From positions 1 to 64,000 of the forward strand of contig NZ_VIJZ01000008.1 of assembly GCF_006874425.1 (NCBI RefSeq): a stretch of 64,000 nt of DNA, written 5' to 3'. The translations under genes were made by a program, and so were the position numbers. The notes beneath the pieces are model-generated. The model had not been told where the DNA came from. It was given only the letters and a program-made list of their open reading frames with translations, and searched no databases. Positions 18,975 to 27,396 of this stretch are shown piece by piece; position 1 is the first letter of the stretch, and each line of letters opens with the position of its first letter. The DNA is from Paenibacillus ottowii. GTDB taxonomy: Bacteria; Bacillota; Bacilli; Paenibacillales; Paenibacillaceae.

Positions 18975-19484
18975 TTAGTAAATTTCTTTCATTTCACGCT
19001 CGCGCTCCAGCACTTCGCGTTCCCGGTTTTCAAGTGCTTCCCAACCGTCTTGGCTTAACAAATCGAGCTGTGCTTCCACCAATGTACGAAACCGTGCTCG
19101 GTAAATTGAAGCCTGCTTCTTCAGCTCTTCTACCTCCAACGCGATTTTGCGGGATTTGGACAATGCTTCGTTCACAATACGATCCGCATTTTTTTCCGCT
19201 TCCTTCACGATCAGTTGAGATTCTTTCTTGGCGTTGTTGCGAACTTCATCAGCTGCTTCCTGCGCGACAATAATTGTCTTGCTCAGCGTATCCTCAATCG
19301 TCGCGAAATGATCGAGCTTCTCCTGTACGTTCAACAACTGGGTGCTCAATTCTTTATTTTCTCGAATAACGCCCTCGTAATCCTTGATCACCTGATCCAA
19401 AAATTCATTAACCTGATCCTCATCATAACCGCGAAGCCGGCGGGCAAATTCCTTATTATGTATATCCAATGGCGTTAATGGCAT
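18975..19484 (-). CDS. divIVA: Septum/pole-targeting protein DivIVA
   Basis: Coiled-coil scaffold that binds curved membrane at division septa and poles. The start MPLTPLDIHNKEFARR has the conserved membrane-binding N-terminus, followed by GYDEDQVNEFLDQV. Heptad-rich coiled coil covers most of residues 30-135. The ATG at 19484 is preferred: AGGAGG lies 8 bases upstream and would overlap the GTG at 19493. The product is 169 residues, close to B. subtilis DivIVA (164). The Arg/Glu-rich tail is typical. It follows ylmH at the end of the ylm-sep cluster. Confidence 0.95.
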   Translation of the reverse strand: MPLTPLDIHNKEFARRLRGYDEDQVNEFLDQVIKDYEGVIRENKELSTQLLNVQEKLDHFATIEDTLSKTIIVAQEAADEVRNNAKKESQLIVKEAEKNADRIVNEALSKSRKIALEVEELKKQASIYRARFRTLVEAQLDLLSQDGWEALENREREVLEREREMKEIY

Positions 19485-19556
19485 GCCGTCCACCTCCTAT
19501 AAGATTGACAAAAAATTCATTTTCCGCGTCACGACGCTCATTATCATCTATCGGTC

Positions 19557-19585
19557 ATCATAACCCGTTTTGTGAATACTGTACA
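19557..19585 (-). promoter_or_regulatory. Possible promoter of divIVA
   Basis: Minus-strand TGTACA (19580-19585), a 17-base spacer and TATGAT (19557-19562), about 75 bases before the divIVA start. The -35 is weak. Confidence 0.35.
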
Positions 19586-19656
19586 GAGCAAAATCGTTCC
19601 AGTTCTGCGCTATAGCTTATTTCTTTCGACAGAATGCTCATAAATCCTGCCTACAG

Positions 19657-20439
19657 CTATACAAACTTACCAATTTTGACACGGAATCTACCCCTTTTTG
19701 TCATTCCGTCTGTTTCGAGCACCTTGAAACGCCCAAATCCTTGCATGGAAATAACGTCCCCCACTTTAAGTGAAGTAGATGGATTCTCCTTCACCTTCCA
19801 GTTTACCCGACATCGTCCTGCTCGAATCGGTGCTAATATTTTACTACGACTCAATTTGTATACATCGCTAGCAATCCCGTCCAAGCGCAAAGAGGCCACT
19901 GTCAGATCCATCGCCTCTAATGCAACTTCCTTCGTTCGGAGACTTGCTACTGGCAACAGTTCCGTCCATACATGAACACGATGCACCTGCTGCAAATGCA
20001 TGGTCAAAAAGTCTCCGATCTCGGATGCTACCAATACATGACAGCCATCATCCAGGACGTGAATGTCCCCTATTTTTCCACGCTTGATTCCAAGCCCCAA
20101 TATGGCACCTAGATAATCACCATGCTCAAGGGTATTGAGTTTATGATCATCAGAAGTAATGGAAAGGACCTTAATTCCCATTTCTTCATCATCCAAATAC
20201 GAATAATCGGGCGCAATCAGCGCCCGCTTTCGTTCTGAAGCTGTGTATCCGCCATCTACCCTGATCGTGACCTTGTCTTCCTTCGAAGCAAGCGTCTCCA
20301 ATATGTACTGTTGTCGCGGATCCAAAAAATCAGTCAGCTTCTGCTCATGATAAGCTCCCGCATGACTGATCCATTCGGAAGCGCGATCCACATAATCCCG
20401 TTCATCCGGGTGAAAATGCTCATAAATCTCAGTTCGCAT
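19657..20439 (-). CDS. ylmH: S4-domain RNA-binding protein YlmH
   Basis: RNA-binding protein of the divisome-adjacent ylm cluster; in Bacillus linked to ribosome quality control and, in streptococci, to division. The 260-residue protein has a YlmH-type N-terminal domain (EHFHPDERDYVDRASEWI; EKRALIAP-like ERKRALIAPDY near 70) and a C-terminal S4 domain near 182-245 (LSRSKILAPIRAGRCRVNWK). AGGAGGG precedes the ATG. It is 8 bases after ylmG, same operon. Confidence 0.93.
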   Translation of the reverse strand: MRTEIYEHFHPDERDYVDRASEWISHAGAYHEQKLTDFLDPRQQYILETLASKEDKVTIRVDGGYTASERKRALIAPDYSYLDDEEMGIKVLSITSDDHKLNTLEHGDYLGAILGLGIKRGKIGDIHVLDDGCHVLVASEIGDFLTMHLQQVHRVHVWTELLPVASLRTKEVALEAMDLTVASLRLDGIASDVYKLSRSKILAPIRAGRCRVNWKVKENPSTSLKVGDVISMQGFGRFKVLETDGMTKRGRFRVKIGKFV

Positions 20440-20447
20440 AAACCCTC

Positions 20448-20705
20448 CTAGACGAAATTGCCAATTAAAGAAATCAAACCATACGATGCAAAACGCAGCG
20501 CAATCAGCGCTATAATAGGTGAAATATCAATCATCCCGAAGATGGGCGGTATAAACCTGCGGAAAGGAGACAAATACGGTTCCACAAATTTAGCAAGTAA
20601 ATCACCGATCACACTCTCTCTGGCATTAGGAAGCCATGACAGCAGAACATATGCAATGATCATGTACGAATAAATCTGAAATAGCCAGTAAATTACCTCG
20701 ATCAA
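20448..20705 (-). CDS. ylmG: YggT-family membrane protein YlmG
   Basis: Small integral membrane protein, 85 residues, with two hydrophobic segments (about 3-24 and 60-82) around the conserved FVEPYLSPFRRFIPP loop of the YggT family. Role unclear; implicated in septum/nucleoid organisation from cyanobacterial and plastid relatives. It begins with TTG after GAGGTGAGC. Located between sepF and ylmH as in B. subtilis. Confidence 0.92.
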   Translation of the reverse strand: MIEVIYWLFQIYSYMIIAYVLLSWLPNARESVIGDLLAKFVEPYLSPFRRFIPPIFGMIDISPIIALIALRFASYGLISLIGNFV

Positions 20706-20712
20706 GAAAAGC

Positions 20713-21165
20713 TCACCTCATTCTGTTAAGTTCTTGTTCAGTGTCAGCCAGTATTTCTGTAATGGAGCCTTGAATTTCAACCGTATCCGGTGTGCACAGA
20801 AAAATATTGTTACCGACCTTGGAAATGCCGCCACTCAGTGCATACACAGTACCACTCAAAAAATCAATGATACGTAGAGCCTGATCCTTGCGAATTCGTT
20901 GCAGGTTAACCACGACGGTGCGATGTGAACGGATATGATCGGCGATTTCCTGTGCTTCATCGTAAGAACGCGGCTCATACAGAACAACCTTCACATTTTT
21001 CTGTGAATGGATACTCACAACATTCGTGCCCCTCTGGTTCTTACGTTTATCAAAGCTTGGGGTTTCAATTTCTTGATCTTCCGGCGTATTCATAATCTCT
21101 CGCTCTATAACTTCCTCTTCTTCCTGAAGCCCCAGAAAGTTCATGAACTTATTCATTACGCCCAC
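20713..21165 (-). CDS. sepF: Cell division protein SepF
   Basis: Membrane anchor that binds and bundles FtsZ at midcell. The 150-residue protein has an N-terminal amphipathic helix (MNKFMNFLGLQ) for membrane binding, an acidic linker, and a conserved globular domain from about 55 (VKVVLYEPRSYDEAQEIADHI) to about 140 (FLCTPDTVEIQG). The GTG at 21165 has GGAGG 7 bases upstream and overlaps yggS. The ATG at 21156 is an alternative with a TAATG coupling to the yggS stop. Confidence 0.95.
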   Translation of the reverse strand: MGVMNKFMNFLGLQEEEEVIEREIMNTPEDQEIETPSFDKRKNQRGTNVVSIHSQKNVKVVLYEPRSYDEAQEIADHIRSHRTVVVNLQRIRKDQALRIIDFLSGTVYALSGGISKVGNNIFLCTPDTVEIQGSITEILADTEQELNRMR

Positions 21166-21869
21166 TGAAAATCCTCCTCTCCTCCGACCAGTACGGAACC
21201 AAGCCGCAACCAGGTCGCTCCTTCTTCAACCGCCACTTCAAAATCATTGGACATCCCCATAGACAAGTGAACGATAGGTTCTCTAGTCAAGGCTTGTCCA
21301 TTTAACTGATCACGCAATTCGCGCAACCCTCGAAACACAGGTCGAGTATGTTCTGGGTTCTCCTCATGAGGAGCCATCGTCATCAAGCCGATGACGTCCA
21401 CATGTTTCAACTCGCGAATTTGTTCCAAGAAGGGGGCAACCGCCTCGGGAGATAAGCCATATTTTGAGACTTCTCCGGAAATATTGACCTGCACAAAAGC
21501 CTGAACTCGCAGTCCCAGTGCTGCTGCCTTCTTGTCCAATTCCTGAGCGAGCGATAAGCGATCAAGCGAATGTATAAATTTAAATTTTCCAATTACATCT
21601 TTAACCTTATTCGTTTGGAGATGACCAATAAAATGCCACGTTCCCCGGTCACCCAACTTGCTCCATTTATCCGCAGCATCCTGCCAGCGATTTTCGCCCA
21701 CATGCTCCAAGTCGTTATCCAATACCGATGCCATTGCCGCCGCCGAAACATATTTCGTGACAGCGATCACATTTACTTCATCACGCGAACGTCCGCTGCG
21801 GGCACATGCCGCTTCAATACGGGCGTTGACTTCTTTAATTCGTTCCTCCAAAGACACGGGAGGACTCAC
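21156..21869 (-). CDS. ylmE: YggS-family PLP homeostasis protein (YlmE)
   Basis: Pyridoxal-phosphate-binding protein that buffers PLP and amino-acid pools; no enzymatic activity is established. The 237-residue single-domain TIM barrel carries the PLP Lys in VIAVTKYVS (near 39). GENRWQDAADKW and WHFIGHLQTNKVK are also present, as is C-terminal LSMGMSNDFEVAVEEGATWLR. It begins with GTG overlapping the pgeF stop by 4 bases. Confidence 0.94.
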   Translation of the reverse strand: MSPPVSLEERIKEVNARIEAACARSGRSRDEVNVIAVTKYVSAAAMASVLDNDLEHVGENRWQDAADKWSKLGDRGTWHFIGHLQTNKVKDVIGKFKFIHSLDRLSLAQELDKKAAALGLRVQAFVQVNISGEVSKYGLSPEAVAPFLEQIRELKHVDVIGLMTMAPHEENPEHTRPVFRGLRELRDQLNGQALTREPIVHLSMGMSNDFEVAVEEGATWLRLGSVLVGGEEDFQWA

Positions 21870-22750
21870 CTCTCTTCCAGACCAATCCAGCTCGCCATTC
21901 TTCCTGTAACGCCGCCTTCCTTGCGATACGAAAAAAACAAATCGCTGCGGCTACTTGTACACAAGGTAGTACATTCGATATGGCTCGGCAATATTCCTGC
22001 TTTCATCATAATGTGTCGATTGCATTGTTTCAAGTCGAGTAGTGTTTTTCCGCTCATTAAGGGGAAATAAACAGAACCTTCCCATTTATCATTACCCGGG
22101 CAATCATGCTCTAAAACCCGAATTTGGTTCATCACATGCTCATCTACCTCATAGGATTCAGGACCAATGGAAGGACCAATAGCTGCTAGTATATCGGACG
22201 GTTGAGATCCATATTCGGTTTGCATGGTCTGCACCATTTTCAACGCAATTTCCGCAACCGTTCCCTTCCAGCCTGCATGCGCCAGCCCAATCACACGATG
22301 CACGGGATCACAAAAATATAATGGTACACAGTCAGCATAAAAGGACGTCAGCAAAATGCCCTGTATATTCGTCAAAAGTCCATCTGTGCCCTGAAAGGCC
22401 GATGCACGATCTAGAAAGCCACGCCCGCGATCAGCAGCCTGGACAATAGCAACATGATTGCCATGAACCTGCTCACCACATGTCCACGCTTCGGCAGCAA
22501 AGCCAAGCTGCTCAGCAACCAATCGGCGGTTGCGAATGACTTTCTCAGGGTCATCCCCTACATGAAACGCACAGTTCAAACTGTCGTATGGCGCTTCGCT
22601 GACACCGCCATGACGCCCTGTAAAACCCGCTGTTAATCCCTGAACCTGCTGCTTCCAGGATTGAATATATAACAACTCCGGCACGGGACGTCCGCCATCT
22701 TGCATGGGCGTAGTCCCTGTAGCCCCAGTATTCACTATAAACGGTTCCAT
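21866..22750 (-). CDS. pgeF: Purine nucleoside phosphorylase / multicopper-like PgeF (YlmD)
   Basis: Cytosolic enzyme of the YfiH/PgeF family, long labelled polyphenol oxidase (laccase domain). Relatives act as purine nucleoside phosphorylases, and the E. coli member trims misincorporated cell-wall L-Ser. Conserved metal/active residues lie in CGEQVHGNHV, FYADCVPLYF and GLAHAGWKGTV. The start at 22750 (MEPFIVNTG) has GAGGTGAG upstream; an 18-residue N-terminal extension is considered spurious. Next to ylmE, as usual. Confidence 0.9.
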   Translation of the reverse strand: MEPFIVNTGATGTTPMQDGGRPVPELLYIQSWKQQVQGLTAGFTGRHGGVSEAPYDSLNCAFHVGDDPEKVIRNRRLVAEQLGFAAEAWTCGEQVHGNHVAIVQAADRGRGFLDRASAFQGTDGLLTNIQGILLTSFYADCVPLYFCDPVHRVIGLAHAGWKGTVAEIALKMVQTMQTEYGSQPSDILAAIGPSIGPESYEVDEHVMNQIRVLEHDCPGNDKWEGSVYFPLMSGKTLLDLKQCNRHIMMKAGILPSHIECTTLCTSSRSDLFFSYRKEGGVTGRMASWIGLEER

Positions 22751-22832
22751 TTCGCTCTCACCTCTACTGCCCAGTGTACCAAAAAGCCGCCGCTGTGTCT
22801 TCACAACATACTAAATTAAGAGTACCTGCTGT

Positions 22833-23177
22833 TCAAAAGCTCCGTCGGTCATTCCGTTCCTGACGTTCGATATACGATTTTTCCTCCCTTTCATCTGGTG
22901 GCTCATGCAATCCCTCCAGTCGTACAAGTACAACATCCGAGCCAATTTTCACAATGTTGCGCCACGGAATAACCAATTCGCTTCCCCCTCCAAACCAGCC
23001 CATGAATCGGCTGCTCCCCGGAACTACAATCGCTTCAATTTTCCCTTGTCGTACGTCAATCTCCAAATCACTGATTTGTGCCAGACGTCGTCCATCTACA
23101 ATGTTAATGACATCCTTGGTTTGAAATTCGGAAATCTTCATGGCTCTTACTGACGTTTCCGGTGCACTCACACGCAT
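22833..23177 (-). CDS. ymxH: YlmC/YmxH-family sporulation protein
   Basis: Small PRC-barrel protein of the YlmC/YmxH family, found in spore-formers; function unknown. Residues from MKISEFQTKDVINIVDGRRL to IPWRNIVKIGSDVVLVRL align with the family, which usually begins at that Met (23141). The upstream ATG at 23177 has an AAAGGA nearby, so 13 extra residues are possible. The Glu/Arg-rich C-terminal tail (REEKSYIERQERNDRRSF) is longer than in Bacillus. It lies between sigG and pgeF. Confidence 0.85.
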   Translation of the reverse strand: MRVSAPETSVRAMKISEFQTKDVINIVDGRRLAQISDLEIDVRQGKIEAIVVPGSSRFMGWFGGGSELVIPWRNIVKIGSDVVLVRLEGLHEPPDEREEKSYIERQERNDRRSF

Positions 23178-23233
23178 CACATCCTTTATTTCACTATATG
23201 AGTGGAAGAGCCTAAAAAATGTCCTGTAAACGC

Positions 23234-23260
23234 AAAAACGATCCGCAAGGGATCGTTTTT
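23234..23260. terminator. Terminator after sigG
   Basis: AAAACGATCC and GGATCGTTTT form a 10 bp stem with a 5-base loop and T-runs on both strands. It separates sigG from ymxH. Confidence 0.85.
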
Positions 23261-23295
23261 ATCACTGGATCGTTCAAGCAGTTCGCTCATTTCAT

Positions 23296-24078
23296 TTAGG
23301 ACTTTACATGCTTTTGCATTTGCTGTATAGCCGACTTCTCTAATCTCGAAACCTGGGCTTGAGAGATGCCGATTTCGTCGGCAACCTCCATTTGCGTCTT
23401 TCCTTCATAAAAGCGCATAGACAATATCATCTTTTCACGCTGGCCCAGGCGATGCATCGCTTCTCGGAGAGCAATTTCCTCAATCCATGCGACGTCCTTA
23501 TTTCTGTCATCACTGATCTGATCCATCACATAGATTGGGTCGCCCCCGTCGTGATATATCGGCTCGAACAGCGAAACCGGGTCCTGAATTGCATCCAATG
23601 CGAACACCACATCTTCTTTAGGCACATTCAGCGCCTCAGATATTTCAAAAATCGTTGGTTCCCGCGAGTTCAGATTTGTCAGACTGTCCCGCACCTGAAG
23701 CGCCTTATATGCAATATCCCGCAAGGAACGGGATACGCGGATCGGATTGTTATCCCGCAAATAACGGCGAATCTCTCCGATGATCATCGGCACCGCATAA
23801 GTGGAGAACTTTACGTTTTGCGAAAGGTCAAAATTATCAATCGCCTTCATTAGGCCGATACATCCAACCTGGAACAAATCGTCCACAAACTCCCCCCGAT
23901 TGTTAAAACGCTGAATTACACTCAGGACGAGCCGGAGATTGCCATTGACCAATTTTTCTCTGGCTGATCGTTCATTATTTTGCTGAAGTGATGTGAACAG
24001 CTCACGCATTTCTGCATTGGTTAATACCGGCAGTTTGGCAGTATCCACACCGCAAATTTCCACTTTGTTTCGGGTCAT
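23296..24078 (-). CDS. sigG: Sporulation sigma factor SigG (forespore late)
   Basis: Directs transcription of late forespore genes. The 260-residue sigma-70 family protein has region 2 DDLFQVGCIGLMKAIDNFDL with FSTYAVPMIIGEIRRYLRD. Region 3 follows, and region 4 has REKMILSMRFYEGKTQMEVADEIGISQAQVSRLEKSA. The N-terminus TRNKVEICGVDTAKLPVLTNAEM fits SigG rather than SigF. Ribosome site GGGAGG. Immediately downstream of sigE, as in B. subtilis. A possible SigF/SigG-type promoter is at 24114-24141. Confidence 0.96.
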   Translation of the reverse strand: MTRNKVEICGVDTAKLPVLTNAEMRELFTSLQQNNERSAREKLVNGNLRLVLSVIQRFNNRGEFVDDLFQVGCIGLMKAIDNFDLSQNVKFSTYAVPMIIGEIRRYLRDNNPIRVSRSLRDIAYKALQVRDSLTNLNSREPTIFEISEALNVPKEDVVFALDAIQDPVSLFEPIYHDGGDPIYVMDQISDDRNKDVAWIEEIALREAMHRLGQREKMILSMRFYEGKTQMEVADEIGISQAQVSRLEKSAIQQMQKHVKS

Positions 24079-24113
24079 CGTGTCTTACCTCCCAAGGAGC
24101 AACATTAATGTAC

Positions 24114-24141
24114 ATTATCTCCTGAGGGCATTTTTTTATTC
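24114..24141 (-). promoter_or_regulatory. Possible SigF/SigG promoter of sigG
   Basis: Minus-strand GGAGATAAT (24114-24122) matches the GgnrAnAnT -10 of SigF/SigG promoters. A GAATA -35-like box lies at 24137-24141 with a 14-base gap, one or two short of usual. Context (96-base gap before sigG) supports it; the spacing weakens it. Confidence 0.4.
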
Positions 24142-24174
24142 GCCGTTTCCATCGCTTCCGGATATCCCCAAGCA

Positions 24175-24915
24175 TTATACCATTTTATTAAATTCCTTTC
24201 GTAAGCGCTTTATAATCCGTTTTTCCAGACGCGAAATATACGATTGCGATATACCCAACAGGTCGGCAACATCCTTCTGTGTCTTCTCTTCTCCGTCTTG
24301 TAAGCCGAAGCGCAATTCCATAATCAAACGCTCTCGATCCGTCAGCTTATCCAGTGCCTTATGCAACAATTTACGGTCTACTTGCTCCTCAATATTACGG
24401 TAAATGGTATCATTTTCCGTGCCCATCACATCAGAAAGCAACAGCTCATTACCGTCCCAATCAATATTCAGCGGCTCATCAAAAGAAACCTCTGTTCTCG
24501 TTTTGCTATTGCGACGCAAATACATTAATATCTCATTCTCAATGCATCTAGATGCATAAGTAGCAAGTTTGATTTTCTTCTCTGGATCAAAAGTGTTCAC
24601 CGCTTTGATCAGTCCAATAGCACCGATGGATACAAGATCCTCAATATTGATTCCCGTATTCTCAAATTTACGGGCAATATACACGACTAACCGCAAATTC
24701 CTCTCGATGAGCATCGACCGTACTGCTGCATCTCCAGAAGAAAGCTTTCCAAGCAAATACTCTTCCTCATCTCTTGTCAATGGAGGGGGGAGCGCCTCAC
24801 TACCGCCAATGTAATAAATTTCTTCACTTTTCAACCCGAATAAAAATAAAATACGATAATATTGCAGCTGTAATGCTAGTCTAAATTTCATTTTTAAATT
24901 CATTTGTTCCCTCAT
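24175..24915 (-). CDS. sigE: Sporulation sigma factor SigE precursor (mother cell)
   Basis: First mother-cell-specific sigma factor, made as inactive pro-SigE and cleaved by SpoIIGA. The start at 24915 ([19 protein letters not shown]) has GGGGGAGAATGAT upstream and gives 246 residues. The first 25-30 residues are the basic, hydrophobic pro-sequence, followed by [19 protein letters not shown]. Region 2 contains [18 protein letters not shown] and region 4 [19 protein letters not shown]. The upstream frame extends into spoIIGA but lacks a start site. Confidence 0.97.
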   Translation of the reverse strand: MREQMNLKMKFRLALQLQYYRILFLFGLKSEEIYYIGGSEALPPPLTRDEEEYLLGKLSSGDAAVRSMLIERNLRLVVYIARKFENTGINIEDLVSIGAIGLIKAVNTFDPEKKIKLATYASRCIENEILMYLRRNSKTRTEVSFDEPLNIDWDGNELLLSDVMGTENDTIYRNIEEQVDRKLLHKALDKLTDRERLIMELRFGLQDGEEKTQKDVADLLGISQSYISRLEKRIIKRLRKEFNKMV

Positions 24916-25025
24916 ATCATTCTCCCCCTTTTGAAAATAGTGCAAGTCAAGCCTTGCTGAGCTCCGTCCATTCCAGCATTGAATGTTTCTCCTCGTCTGT
25001 AAACCTTGTCCTGTGCTCTTCTCCA

Positions 25026-26012
25026 TTATCCTGATTCAGTAAAATGATCCCTAGCATATACTTCTCGTTTCAGGTTTGTATCAGCCTCCCCCTCTTCGTG
25101 TGCCGTCACATCTGGATGGATAATGGCACGGTATTTGCCCTCTGCCGATAACTTTCCCCCGTCCAAGCCAATCAGCACTCGATGATGTACAAAATGGACC
25201 CCATTCATCACCACCTCTACTCGATCTGGTTTGAGTGCGAGCATAAAGGAATGACTTCGGTTAATCCCACGATAAGGGACGAGACGAACCCGATCCTGCC
25301 AGCTGAACGATTCCTCCCCCAGATCCATCACTAGCTGGTCAGCATTACCCTCAGAGCATTTTCGGAGCCAGGAGGCGGGTAGATACGATTCCCACAAAGC
25401 CGCCTCCATGACCATCACTGGGGTTCGGGTCAAAGGATCATGCAGTTGGTTGCCTGTATCCAACAAGCCTGTACACTCAATATGGTCCTGCCCAATCCAC
25501 ACCTGTACTTGCCCCAAAAAGCCACTCATCCTTTCGGTGCGCTGCTTGGAGGACTGAACAATACGAAAGAAGAGCATCACTCCGCCAAATGCGCATAAAA
25601 TAAACCAGAATGCGATTTTCAATTCAAAAGACATTCCACCTGAAGCGGTGTACCAGATGCCATTAAACAATTCACCCGTATTTTGGAGAAAATAATGCAT
25701 CCCCAAAATGCCACCTGCAGCTACAAAATTGATCATGTAAAAGGCACCCATTGTACGAAGATACTTTTGCATGCTGCCAAAGCCAAAGGCGACTAGCAGC
25801 ATGATGACCGATAAGGCCAACTTAATTAGAAACGTAAATAAAAATGACAACTCCGGCACAAACATCATGACTACGTACATTGCACCAATTCCAGCTGAGG
25901 TCATCAATCGCCACCACACCGGACGGATTTTTCTCATCCAGGCGGTAACCATTAGCAACACAGCATCAATGAGCAAATTGGCCAAAAATATCAAGTCGAT
26001 ATAAACAACCAA
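25026..26012 (-). CDS. spoIIGA: Pro-SigE processing protease SpoIIGA
   Basis: Integral membrane aspartic protease that cleaves pro-SigE in the mother cell after a forespore signal (SpoIIR). The N-terminal 150 residues hold five hydrophobic segments. The C-terminal domain has the catalytic [17 protein letters not shown] motif with Asp in DTG. A TTG at 26012 is the likely start since [20 protein letters not shown] aligns with the family N-terminus. The gene precedes sigE with about 110 bases from its stop to the sigE start. A spo0A/SigA-type promoter candidate is at 26049-26117. Confidence 0.94.
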   Translation of the reverse strand: MVVYIDLIFLANLLIDAVLLMVTAWMRKIRPVWWRLMTSAGIGAMYVVMMFVPELSFLFTFLIKLALSVIMLLVAFGFGSMQKYLRTMGAFYMINFVAAGGILGMHYFLQNTGELFNGIWYTASGGMSFELKIAFWFILCAFGGVMLFFRIVQSSKQRTERMSGFLGQVQVWIGQDHIECTGLLDTGNQLHDPLTRTPVMVMEAALWESYLPASWLRKCSEGNADQLVMDLGEESFSWQDRVRLVPYRGINRSHSFMLALKPDRVEVVMNGVHFVHHRVLIGLDGGKLSAEGKYRAIIHPDVTAHEEGEADTNLKREVYARDHFTESG

Positions 26013-26048
26013 GGATTCACCCGCCCAGCATTTTGCAGGATAGGCTTA

Positions 26049-26117
26049 AGTATAGTAGTCATACAGTTCAAAGTCTGTCTAACGGTGGGGACGGGGTCCG
26101 ACTAATTTTGTCGGAAA
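26049..26117 (-). promoter_or_regulatory. Candidate Spo0A-dependent spoIIG promoter
   Basis: Minus-strand TATACT (26049-26054) lies 21 bases from a TAGACA -35-like box (26076-26081), resembling the unusually long spacing of B. subtilis spoIIG. Upstream, a TTTGTCGGAAA (plus strand, 26107-26117) resembles the 0A box TTTGTCRAANA with one mismatch. It forms an inverted repeat with GTCCGAC at 26096-26102. The start near 26042 is about 30 bases from spoIIGA. Confidence 0.45.
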
Positions 26118-26157
26118 GAGGAGAAGGGACTGACCATGCGGAATGGGGAGAAAACAG

Positions 26158-26193
26158 AAAGAAGCCCGCATCTCCAAGGAGTATGCGGGCTTT
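26158..26193 (-). terminator. Terminator after ftsZ
   Basis: AAGCCCGCAT and ATGCGGGCTT form a 10 bp stem around an 11-base loop, 12 bases after the ftsZ stop. On the minus strand a T-rich stretch follows. Confidence 0.8.
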
Positions 26194-26204
26194 CTGAATT
26201 TGAA

Positions 26205-27329
26205 CTAGTTATCGTTATTATTATTGCGTGAACGGTTACGTAAGAATGTCGGAATATCCAATTGGTCACTGCTTTGTGAGTTACCAAATGGACGCAGATT
26301 AGGAGAGGACTTTTCCGTTGCTTCGGAAGCCGCTGGGTTAGCAGCTGGTCTACGTCCTGGTGCTGGCTGGCTCGGTTTACCTTCAAAGCCAGTAGCGATC
26401 ACGGTAACCTTAATCTCTTCTTTCAAGTCTTCATCAATGATCGCACCGAAAATCATGTTCACTTCCGGATCGGAAGCCGATGTAACAATCTCAGCCGCTT
26501 CATTGACTTCGTACAAAGACAGGTTGGTGCCGCCAGTGATGTTCATAATGACACCACGCGCACCCTCTATGGACGTCTCTAGCAACGGACTCATGATAGC
26601 CTTGCGCGCTGCTTCAGCCGCACGATTTTCACCTGTCGCTTCGCCAATTCCCATCAACGCGGAGCCACGCTCCGTCATGATCGTTTTTACGTCAGCGAAG
26701 TCAAGGTTGATCAGACCCGGTACAGCGATCAAATCCGAAATACCTTGTACGGCTTGACGCAAAACATTATCTGCTTCACGAAATGCTTCCAGCATTGGGG
26801 TTTTCTTGTCCACAATTTCAAGCAAACGATCATTCGGGATTACAATCAAGGTGTCTACTTTTTCTTTTAATCCCTCAATGCCAAGTTCAGCTTGATTGGA
26901 GCGTTTACGCCCTTCAAATGTGAATGGTCGGGTTACCACGCCTACAGTCAGCGCACCGCATTCCTTAGCAATTTCAGCAATGACAGGGGCCGCTCCGGTT
27001 CCTGTACCGCCACCCATTCCCGCGGTTACGAATACCATATCCGCGCCTTTGAGCGTATTCATAATGAGCTCACGCGACTCTTCAGCCGCTTTTTTACCCA
27101 CATCAGGGTTAGCCCCGGCACCGAGACCGCGAGTCAGCTTATCACCAATTTGAAGCTTATGCTCAGACTTCGCTAAGTGAAGTGCCTGGGCATCTGTATT
27201 GACGGTAATGAATTCTACACCCTGAACTCCATTTTCGATCATTCGGTTAACTGCATTGCTGCCGCCGCCTCCGACGCCGATCACTTTAATTTGAGCCAAG
27301 CTCTCCATCTCAAAATCAAATTCCAACAT
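26205..27329 (-). CDS. ftsZ: Cell division GTPase FtsZ
   Basis: Tubulin homologue that polymerises into the Z-ring. The start at 27329 ([20 protein letters not shown]) has GGGGGAGATGG upstream and gives 374 residues. The tubulin signature [10 protein letters not shown] is near 102-111, NADNVLRQ/D-loop near 186, and T7 loop [11 protein letters not shown] near 207. A proline/serine-rich variable linker (about 320-355) leads to the conserved C-terminal peptide [12 protein letters not shown], which binds FtsA and SepF. Transcribed with ftsA (67-base gap) from the promoter at 28727. Confidence 0.98.
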   Translation of the reverse strand: MLEFDFEMESLAQIKVIGVGGGGSNAVNRMIENGVQGVEFITVNTDAQALHLAKSEHKLQIGDKLTRGLGAGANPDVGKKAAEESRELIMNTLKGADMVFVTAGMGGGTGTGAAPVIAEIAKECGALTVGVVTRPFTFEGRKRSNQAELGIEGLKEKVDTLIVIPNDRLLEIVDKKTPMLEAFREADNVLRQAVQGISDLIAVPGLINLDFADVKTIMTERGSALMGIGEATGENRAAEAARKAIMSPLLETSIEGARGVIMNITGGTNLSLYEVNEAAEIVTSASDPEVNMIFGAIIDEDLKEEIKVTVIATGFEGKPSQPAPGRRPAANPAASEATEKSSPNLRPFGNSQSSDQLDIPTFLRNRSRNNNNDN

Positions 27330-27396
27330 ACTATTCCATCTCCCCCTCAATGTGCATGGATGGCCCGTCCATGATTGGCATAATTAGCAATGAACG

